Notes under the pieces: generated by a model
Seen by the model: the letters and a program-made list of their open reading frames with translations, nothing else
What the model was told of the DNA's origin: nothing
Database searches by the model: none
Source: Halobacteriales archaeon SW_10_68_16
GTDB lineage: Archaea > Halobacteriota > Halobacteria > Halobacteriales > Haloarculaceae
Assembly: GCA_003023485.1 (NCBI GenBank)
Contig: PXSG01000011.1
Coordinates: 1-5,606, forward strand
DNA: 5,606 nt
Reading direction: 5' to 3'
Made by a program: the position numbers and the translations under genes
Shown here: positions 1-4,182 of the stretch, piece after piece
How positions within the stretch are numbered: position 1 is the stretch's first letter
Layout of the letters: each line of letters opens with the position of its first letter

Positions 1-1005
1 ACAGAGGATCGTCGAGTACTCGAACCCCGAGAAGTCCGGGCGCTTCATGTGCAGGATCTTCTCGAAGGTCTTGTTCTCGCCGGGCGTGCCCGTCTTGGCC
101 GGGTTGGAGATGTCGGCGTCCTCGATGTACAGCCCCGAACAGTCCGAGGCCAGGCCGGAGTCGAGTTCGCCCTGCACCAGCGCCGAGAGGTCCCGGCCGT
201 TGTTCGTCGCCGGGAACACGGTGTAGCGGGGCTCGTGGTAGTCGCGCCACTCGACGTCCCAGTCCCGGCACATGTGACAGAAGATCTCGGTGTAGGGTTT
301 GTGCCGGAACCGTCCCAGACGCGGGTCCTCGTGGTAGACGACGCGGTCGGCGCCGTAGGCGAGACACTCCTCGGTCAGGTCCCCGACGCCGTCGCCGATG
401 AGTACCGCGACGATATCTTCGTCTGCGTCGTAGTCGTCGTTGTAGCCGTCCATCAGCTCGCTGGCCTTCCCGAGCATCTCGCGGGAAACGTCGATGAGTT
501 CGCCCCGCTGGGTCTCGCAGTAGACCCACATGTCGCGGTACTCCCCGTCGACGGTCCCCTCGACGTACTGTTTGTCGGCGGTCGGGTGGTCGAGGTCGGG
601 GTACTTCTCCTCGGGGGGGACGTACTCGACTTCGGTCTCCTCGCCGTCGTCCTCCTCTAAGTTGTTGATCTTCTTCTCGATCTGGGATTTGGCACCCTTG
701 CGGTCCTTGCCCGCCTTCTCGCGTTCGAGGATATCGCGCAGGACCTCGACGTCCTCGACGTCGCGGATCATGTTGGCGACATCGGCGACGGTCATCCCGG
801 CCAGGTCGGCCTCGCTGGGGTCGACATCCTCGTCCTCGCCGCCGACCTTTTCCAGGCGGTCCTCGATGAGGGTGACGACCGGCGCACGACCCTCGCCACC
901 CTTCTCCAGGGCAAGCATCTCCTCTAACTCCTGCTCGTCGTCGATGTCCTTGATCTTCGGGCCCAGTTCGGCGATCTCGTGTTCCGTGGGGTCTATCTCG
1001 GGCAT
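1..1005 (-). CDS. etfA: Electron transfer flavoprotein alpha subunit, N-terminal 335 residues (partial)
   Basis: Alpha subunit of the soluble EtfAB heterodimer, which accepts electrons from dehydrogenases and passes them to a quinone reductase or ferredoxin. The start ATG (1005-1003) directly follows the etfB stop TAG with no gap, so translation is probably coupled. The gene runs off the left edge, so the C-terminal FAD-binding domain is not visible. The canonical EtfA N-terminal domain begins near residue 158 (DMWVYCE, like the usual VWVFAE) and includes the AYGAD motif (216-220), PATNNGRDL (265-273), SGLASDCSGL (283-292) and KRPDFSG (321-327, equivalent to RPAFGG). Residues 1-157 are an acidic extension absent from ordinary EtfA of about 320 aa. 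It contains two related helical modules (18-51 and 80-113, offset 62). From memory, extended EtfA is common in haloarchaea. Identification is firm; the role of the extension is unknown. Confidence 0.93.
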   Translation of the reverse strand, partial: MPEIDPTEHEIAELGPKIKDIDDEQELEEMLALEKGGEGRAPVVTLIEDRLEKVGGEDEDVDPSEADLAGMTVADVANMIRDVEDVEVLRDILEREKAGKDRKGAKSQIEKKINNLEEDDGEETEVEYVPPEEKYPDLDHPTADKQYVEGTVDGEYRDMWVYCETQRGELIDVSREMLGKASELMDGYNDDYDADEDIVAVLIGDGVGDLTEECLAYGADRVVYHEDPRLGRFRHKPYTEIFCHMCRDWDVEWRDYHEPRYTVFPATNNGRDLSALVQGELDSGLASDCSGLYIEDADISNPAKTGTPGENKTFEKILHMKRPDFSGFEYSTILC

Positions 1006-1923
1006 CTAATCACCTGCTGCGTACGGCTGGAGTTCCTCGAAGACCGATTCCATCCCCTCCTCGTCGCCCGGTTCGATCATCGTCGCCTCGCGCTCGGAGG
1101 GGGCCTTCGGGATGGGGTCGACCCCCGCCACGATGGTCGGGGAGCCGTCCAGCCCGATGAAGTCGGGGTCGAGGTTGAGTTTCTCGTGGTTCCACATGTG
1201 GAAGTCCTCGAAGTCGGTGGGGTCCTTGTCGGTCTCGTCGTCGACGTACTCCCCGAATTCGGCGGCCCGCTCCTGGGTCCGGTCCCGGAAGTCCTTGTGC
1301 CGGAGGCGGTGGTCGGCCTTCCGGTAGGCCGGCTCGAACTCGGGGTCCGCGACGATGAACGCCGGGAGTTCGGCCTCGACGGTCTCGATCTCGGAGATAT
1401 CGCCCTCGACGAGGCGTTTGGTCCGGACCACGCCAGCCTCCTCGTCGATATCCAGCGCGACGACGTGGGTGATCAGCGGGTAGTCGGGGAGGGCGTCGTT
1501 AATCGTGAGACACCACTCGGTCTGGGGGCCGGTGTGGCCGGTCTCGCCGTCGGCGGTCTTGAACCCCGCGAAGAGGAGGTCCGGCGTCTCCTCTAAGTGT
1601 TCGATGCCCGTCGCGACGGTCATCGCGGTCGCCCAGGTGTCCGCGGCACCCATCTCGCGGTCCGACAGGAGGTAGAGGTCGTCGGCGTAGACATCGGCCA
1701 TGCCCTCCTGGAGGATCTCCGCGTAGCCCGGTGGGCCCATGCTCATCAGCGATACAGTTCCGCCGTGTCTGACTTTGGTCTGAAGGGCCGCCCGGAGTGC
1801 GTGCTTGTCGTTGGGGTTCATCACCGTCGGCGTCTTGCCACGCTCCAGGTGGCCGTCCTCATCGAACGAGACCTGCCCCTCCCGGAAGTCCGGGACGCCC
1901 TTCGTCAGTACGACACTACGCAT
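1006..1923 (-). CDS. etfB: Electron transfer flavoprotein beta subunit
   Basis: Complete 305-aa beta subunit of the EtfAB dimer; in this family it binds AMP or a second FAD. It opens MRSVVLTKGVPD, the usual haloarchaeal EtfB start, followed by NPNDKHALRAAL (37-48) and SMGPPGYAEIL (61-71). The YADDLYLLSDREMGAADTWA region (79-98) follows, then ADGETGHTGPQ (124-134), equivalent to the DGDTxQVGP loop, and LPAFIVADPEFEPAY (186-200). It is longer than typical EtfB (about 260 aa), as in the FixA-like or archaeal group. I chose ATG at 1923. A GTG at 1932 would add three residues (V/M-I-A) but lies inside the 1930-1943 palindrome. etfA follows immediately with no intergenic base. A weak TATA-like sequence lies about 45 bases upstream. 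The haloarchaeal sequence looks ordinary and intact. Confidence 0.95.
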   Translation of the reverse strand: MRSVVLTKGVPDFREGQVSFDEDGHLERGKTPTVMNPNDKHALRAALQTKVRHGGTVSLMSMGPPGYAEILQEGMADVYADDLYLLSDREMGAADTWATAMTVATGIEHLEETPDLLFAGFKTADGETGHTGPQTEWCLTINDALPDYPLITHVVALDIDEEAGVVRTKRLVEGDISEIETVEAELPAFIVADPEFEPAYRKADHRLRHKDFRDRTQERAAEFGEYVDDETDKDPTDFEDFHMWNHEKLNLDPDFIGLDGSPTIVAGVDPIPKAPSEREATMIEPGDEEGMESVFEELQPYAAGD

Positions 1924-1929
1924 TGCTAT

Positions 1930-1943
1930 CACGTACCTACGTG
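1930..1943. promoter_or_regulatory. Palindrome just upstream of etfB (candidate operator)
   Basis: CACGTA-CC-TACGTG is a perfect inverted repeat of two 6-base arms with a 2-base spacer. It ends 7 bases before the etfB ATG, near where transcription should begin. The weak TATA-like element on the minus strand (complement of about 1963-1975, reading ACTTAGG) would place the start at roughly 1940. A site overlapping the transcription start is where archaeal repressors often bind, but the role is inferred from position only. It could be chance. Confidence 0.4.
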
Positions 1944-2043
1944 GGTGCCGGGCTTACTCCAGCCTAAGTGTTTCGTGTTCCGTCGAAATTTCCGGTTTCG
2001 CGCCCCACAGCGACGACTCACGGGCGGCTACCCACACCGGATC

Positions 2044-2057
2044 CGTGACCGGTCACG
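2044..2057. repeat. 14-base perfect palindrome after the ferredoxin gene
   Basis: CGTGACCGGTCACG is its own reverse complement with no spacer and lies 12 bases beyond the ferredoxin stop codon. Lacking a loop and a following T-run, it is a poor intrinsic terminator and looks more like a dimeric protein-binding site. It lies about 120 bases upstream of the etfB start. Function is unknown. Confidence 0.4.
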
Positions 2058-2069
2058 CGCCTGGAACGC

Positions 2070-2414
<345 letters not shown>

Positions 2415-2434
2415 CTAGTCGGACTGCCGGCTGG

Positions 2435-2448
2435 CACTTAAATCTTTG
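2435..2448 (-). promoter_or_regulatory. TATA promoter of the ferredoxin gene
   Basis: On the minus strand the sequence reads AAAGATTTAAGTGC, containing TTTAAG, a strong haloarchaeal TATA box. Its centre is about 32 bases from the ATG at 2408. Transcription should start 24-27 bases downstream, leaving a leader of only a few bases. That matches the absence of a Shine-Dalgarno sequence before the start. Confidence 0.6.
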
Positions 2449-2451
2449 AGG

Positions 2452-2610
2452 GAACATCTCCGTTGCCGGTACCCCACCACCAAACCACATCACAATACCT
2501 GGGACGGGTCCCGAGCCGTCCAAAGATGTTCGATTGAATACTATTACGAAAAATATCGGCCACTGTCTCTGACTCTTTTGTTTTCAATCGTGATATTGGA
2601 CCGGTAGTAG
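2452..2610. other. AT-richer intergenic segment with two inverted repeat pairs
   Basis: No gene is visible here. Two perfect 8-base inverted pairs occur: GAACATCT (2452-2459) with AGATGTTC (2524-2531), and CGATTGAA (2531-2538) with TTCAATCG (2583-2590). AAAAATATC near 2550 resembles a TATA box and could act in either direction. The composition is clearly lower in G+C than the flanks. The segment may hold upstream promoter elements of the ferredoxin gene or old target DNA next to the hairpin element; nothing decides between them. Confidence 0.35.
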
Positions 2611-2617
2611 TGAAGTA

Positions 2618-2639
2618 CCACGGGCGCGGTGGCCCGTGG
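2618..2639. repeat. End hairpin A (putative right-end hairpin)
   Basis: CCACGGGC (2618-2625) pairs perfectly with GCCCGTGG (2632-2639) around the 6-base loop GCGGTG. On the minus strand the stem is followed by TACTTCAC. An alternative 8-bp stem, GGCTTCGC (2638-2645) with GCGAAGCC (2659-2666), overlaps its edge, so the two structures could compete. Confidence 0.65.
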
Positions 2640-2742
2640 CTTCGCCGTGGTCTCTGGCGCGAAGCCAGCGAAACGACCGATGGCGAATGTAATTCCGCCC
2701 GCGCTCGTCCCTGTGGGGACTCGCGTGGAACCGGTACCACAC

Positions 2743-2803
2743 GAACACACCGGGAGTGCCACGGCAACAGAGGGCGTCTGTTGCAGCCGTGGCGGGTGTG
2801 TCC
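2743..2803 (-). repeat. Long compound hairpin
   Basis: Three stacked stems, written for the plus strand: GAACACACC/GGTGTGTCC (2743-2751 and 2795-2803, one imperfect pair), GCCACGG/CCGTGGC (2758-2764 and 2787-2793) and CAACAGA/TCTGTTG (2765-2771 and 2777-2783). The loop is GGGCG, with a 3-base bulge CAG at 2784-2786. That is 22 perfect pairs and one imperfect pair in 61 bases, the strongest structure in the window. Confidence 0.7.
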
Positions 2804-2812
2804 GTGGGCGTC

Positions 2813-2830
2813 CGCCCTTTCACAAGGGCG
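2813..2830 (-). repeat. 7-bp hairpin with GNRA loop
   Basis: CGCCCTT (2813-2819) pairs with AAGGGCG (2824-2830). The 4-base loop reads GTGA on the minus strand, i.e. GUGA, a GNRA tetraloop in RNA. It reads TCAC on the plus strand, which has no special stability. This is a strand indicator for the candidate RNA. Confidence 0.6.
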
Positions 2831-2843
2831 CGACACAGGCCCG

Positions 2844-2872
2844 GCGCACCGCGTCTTCCCCGTGAGGTGCGC
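2844..2872 (-). repeat. 7-bp hairpin near the 5' end of the candidate RNA
   Basis: GCGCACC (2844-2850) pairs perfectly with GGTGCGC (2866-2872) around a 15-base loop. It would be the first stem after the predicted start of minus-strand transcription. Confidence 0.5.
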
Positions 2873-2915
2873 GGGTTTTGCGAGGCCGATACCGTGGGTT
2901 CCAAACTGTCATAGG

Positions 2916-2943
2916 GCGTCCCGATACTTAAAAACAGGGACGC
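2916..2943. promoter_or_regulatory. TATA-like sequence framed by an inverted repeat (possibly bidirectional promoter)
   Basis: GCGTCCC (2916-2922) and GGGACGC (2937-2943) are perfect inverted arms around a 14-base AT-rich core containing ACTTAAAAAC. On the minus strand the core reads GTTTTTAAGTATC, a good TATA box for transcription starting near 2903. On the plus strand CTTAAAAA could drive transcription starting near 2956, into the downstream gene run. The symmetric arms suggest a dimeric regulator covering the TATA box or a cruciform. Function is inferred. Confidence 0.4.
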
Positions 2944-2964
2944 AGCCGAGCGCACGCGCGTCAC

Positions 2965-2986
2965 CCCCGCCCACGGTGGGGCGGGG
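2965..2986. repeat. End hairpin B (putative left-end hairpin)
   Basis: CCCCGCCC (2965-2972) pairs perfectly with GGGCGGGG (2979-2986) around the loop ACGGTG. Stem length, loop length and five of six loop bases match hairpin A at 2618-2639, on the same strand. The similarity is what suggests paired transposon ends. The coding remnant begins directly after it. Confidence 0.6.
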
Positions 2987-2987
2987 A

Positions 2988-3269
2988 ACTCGCGCTGCTT
3001 TCCGTCTGGAGGTCAAATTCGCCTCGGACGAGTTCGACCGGGCGTCCCTGCGGGACTCCGTGACGGCGGAGATCGGCGACGCAACGGTGCCAGTCGGCCC
3101 GCTGGAGTTACAGATCGCCTACAAACTGTACCTCGCCACGCAGACCGACTTCGAGGACGCACTCCACCTCTATACGGTCTTCGAGGAAAGCCTTAGGGCC
3201 GCGCGCCTCGAAGACTGGGTACGGAGACTGGGCGTCCAGGAGGAGTATGACCGACTCGAACGTACCTGA
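2988..3269 (+). pseudogene. C-terminal remnant of a nucleotidyltransferase-like protein
   Basis: An open frame of 93 residues ending at TGA 3267-3269. It contains LEVKFASDEFD (8-18), PVGPLELQIAYKLYLA (35-50), TDFEDALHLYTVFEESL (53-69) and LGVQEEYDRL (81-90). The PLELQIAYKLYL...DFEDALHLY pattern reminds me of the C-terminal part of haloarchaeal nucleotidyltransferase-type (AbiEii-like) proteins that precede a small basic partner gene; this is from memory and tentative. Upstream of 2988 the same frame stays open but runs through the hairpin block and does not look like protein. The catalytic N-terminal part (GS...D-x-D) is absent, so it appears truncated. A GTG at 2976 inside hairpin B is the nearest possible start. 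Its end overlaps the next gene by 23 bases, so it may still be translated. Confidence 0.5.
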
Positions 3270-3444
3270 CGCGCTGGAAGATAAGCGTGCCGAGCGGCGT
3301 GCCCGGCGGATCGAGCAGGTCAAACGGTGGGCTGAATACGTCCAGTCGAACCCCCCGGAAGTGTGGGTCGAGGACTACGAGCGCATCGAACGGACGAGCG
3401 AGGCGCGGAAAACCGAGATTCACGGACCGCGGGACCCGAAATGA
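3247..3444 (+). CDS. Small charged hypothetical protein, possible partner of the upstream remnant
   Basis: A 65-aa charged protein. A helical N-terminal half rich in Arg, Glu and Lys (EDKRAERRARRIEQVKRWAEYV, 11-32) is followed by PPEVW (36-40) and a charged tail. GGAGG lies 3 bases before the ATG (3247), inside the end of the preceding frame. Its TGA overlaps the next ATG by 4 bases (ATGA), so it sits between two genes in an apparently coupled run. Small proteins with an IExVKRWxxYIxxxPPExW pattern occur, as I recall, next to nucleotidyltransferase-like genes in haloarchaea and are usually longer after PPEVW, so this one may be shortened. Function is unknown; an antitoxin-like role would be speculation. 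Confidence 0.65.
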   Translation: MTDSNVPDALEDKRAERRARRIEQVKRWAEYVQSNPPEVWVEDYERIERTSEARKTEIHGPRDPK

Positions 3445-3923
3445 CAGTATCGGAGACCCCAGAGGACGCCCACGCCACCGACAGGGACAGCCCCGCCGAC
3501 AGCATCGACCGGATCGACCGCCCGGTGTTGCTGTTCGACGGGGTCTGTAACCTCTGTCACGCGAGCATCCGCGCTATCGTCCGCCTCGACGCCACGGGGA
3601 AGATACTGTTCGCGCCGCTGCAGTCGGAGGTGGGCCGCGAGTTGCTCGACCGGCAGGACCTCTCGCCGGACTACTTCGACTCGATGGTCCTTGTCGAGGG
3701 GAACCGCCACTACACGAAGTCGGCCGCGGCCCTCCGGGTCTGCCGGTACCTTGACGGGCCCGTCCCGCTGTTGTATCCGCTGATTTTCCTCCCGCGGGGG
3801 CTCCGTGACGCGGTCTACGACCACGTCGCCGAGCACCGCTACCAGGTGTTCGGAAAACGCGAGGAGTGTACAGTCCCCGAACCGCACGTCCGGAAACGCT
3901 TCCTGGAGCGGTCGCTGGCCTGA
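3441..3923 (+). CDS. DUF393 / DCC-family thiol-disulfide oxidoreductase
   Basis: A complete 160-aa protein of the DUF393 (COG3011, YuxK-like) family. Members have a thioredoxin-like fold and a DxxCxxC motif and are presumed to catalyse thiol-disulfide exchange; substrates are unknown. The motif is D33-GV-C36-NL-C39 in VLLFDGVCNLCH. Other family marks are FAPLQSEVGRELL (57-69), YTKSAAALRVCRYL (91-104) and RYQVFGKREECTVPEPHVRKRFL (133-155). The first 27 residues are acidic and poorly conserved, as is usual in haloarchaea. The ATG at 3441 overlaps the upstream stop (ATGA) and gives the normal family length. There is no signal peptide; residues 108-119 are hydrophobic but too short for a convincing membrane span. 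Its stop overlaps the following ATG by one base (TGATG). Confidence 0.93.
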   Translation: MTVSETPEDAHATDRDSPADSIDRIDRPVLLFDGVCNLCHASIRAIVRLDATGKILFAPLQSEVGRELLDRQDLSPDYFDSMVLVEGNRHYTKSAAALRVCRYLDGPVPLLYPLIFLPRGLRDAVYDHVAEHRYQVFGKREECTVPEPHVRKRFLERSLA

Positions 3924-4147
3924 TGCTCCCCGTCGCGATGCGCTGGCGGCACGTCCTCTTCGAAAACTGGCCGGTCGAGCCGGCCGTGGTCGCCGCCCGC
4001 CTCCCCGACGCGCTCGACGTCGAGACCAACACGCTGTTCGGGGCCAACGGGTTCGAGACGCCCGAAGGCGAACCAGTGATCTACGACGGCGCGGAACTTT
4101 CGGTCACGGCGACCGCGAGCAAGCGGTGGCAGGGCGGGACCGGTTGA
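3923..4147 (+). pseudogene. Internally deleted DUF2071 (YqjF-like) remnant
   Basis: A 74-aa frame joining two separate parts of the DUF2071 family. Residues 6-33 (MRWRHVLFENWPVEPAVVA..LPDALDVE) match the family N-terminus (MRWRDLLFAHWPVDP...LPPGLE). Residues 35-69 (NTLFGANGFETPEGEPVIY...TASKRW) match the family C-terminus (NTLFxANG...P...YSPGVDV). The whole middle is missing; normal members are about 230-250 aa. The reading frame is preserved across the join, so this is a single in-frame deletion rather than a frameshift. The ATG at 3923 overlaps the DUF393 stop; ATG at 3938 (MRWRH) is an equally good start. DUF2071 and DUF393 genes are neighbours in some haloarchaea, from memory. Function is probably lost. 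Family assignment is from motif memory, not a search. Confidence 0.65.
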
Positions 4148-4182
4148 CAACAGACAAGTCACTCCGGGTCGTGACCGGAGGT

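Larger units (their letters stand above)
2618..2905 (-). ncRNA. Candidate structured RNA, minus strand
   Basis: Several perfect stems are packed into fewer than 300 bases. On the minus strand, 5' to 3', they are: 2872-2866/2850-2844 (7 bp); 2830-2824/2819-2813 (7 bp, loop GTGA); a long stem 2803-2743 built of 9, 7 and 7 bp; 2720-2716/2711-2707 (5 bp); 2668-2664/2658-2654 (5 bp); and the 8-bp end hairpin. Two asymmetries favour the minus strand as the RNA. The loop at 2820-2823 is the stable GNRA type (GUGA) only there, and the single imperfect pair in the 9-bp stem is a G-U wobble there but an A-C mismatch on the plus strand. A TATA-like box at 2934-2925 would start transcription near 2903. 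It could be a TnpB-type omega-RNA relic or an unrelated RNA. No RNase P, SRP or tRNA signature was found. Confidence 0.42.
2611..2990 (-). mobile_element. Putative non-autonomous IS200/IS605-like element (hairpin-ended)
   Basis: This roughly 380-base block has no convincing protein-coding content and is bounded by two hairpins in the same strand orientation. Each has a perfect 8-bp stem and a 6-base loop ending CGGTG (GCGGTG at 2626-2631, ACGGTG at 2973-2978). IS200/IS605 elements have such same-strand subterminal hairpins instead of terminal inverted repeats. On the minus strand the 2639-2618 hairpin is followed by TACTTCAC. From memory this resembles the right end of haloarchaeal TnpB-type elements, which would make about 2611 the right end and about 2990 the left end. 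No TnpA or TnpB domain is recognisable. The coding remnant at 2988 onward begins right where the block ends. Exact ends and element class are inference; an independent structured RNA gene is the alternative. Confidence 0.45.

Noticed and set aside
49..1596. Plus-strand open frames opposite etfA and etfB
   Set aside because: They mirror codon bias of the Etf genes, have Val/Gly-rich or Ser-rich low-complexity translations, and match nothing recognisable.
2618..2905. RNase P RNA, SRP (7S) RNA or tRNA
   Set aside because: The conserved RNase P core (GGAAAGTCC and ACAGAAA elements), the SRP GGAA-loop helix with its flanking conserved bases, and a tRNA T-arm were looked for and not found.
2610..2987. 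N-terminal extension of the 2988-3269 frame, and other open frames within the hairpin block
   Set aside because: The frames pass through stable hairpins and give Arg/Gly/Pro-rich translations without domain features. A 30-codon minus-strand frame at 2912-2820 (starting MTVWNPRYRPRK) was also considered, but nothing supports it beyond its position near the TATA box.
3363..3440. Upstream start of the DUF393 frame at 3363
   Set aside because: It would overlap the 65-aa gene almost fully along its second half and adds a non-conserved sequence; ATG 3441 gives the ATGA coupling and usual length.
3805..4182. Long 5' extension of the channel frame
   Set aside because: It overlaps the DUF393 gene and DUF2071 remnant in another frame, its translation is Arg-rich and featureless, and MscS proteins of this type begin with a short segment before the first membrane helix.
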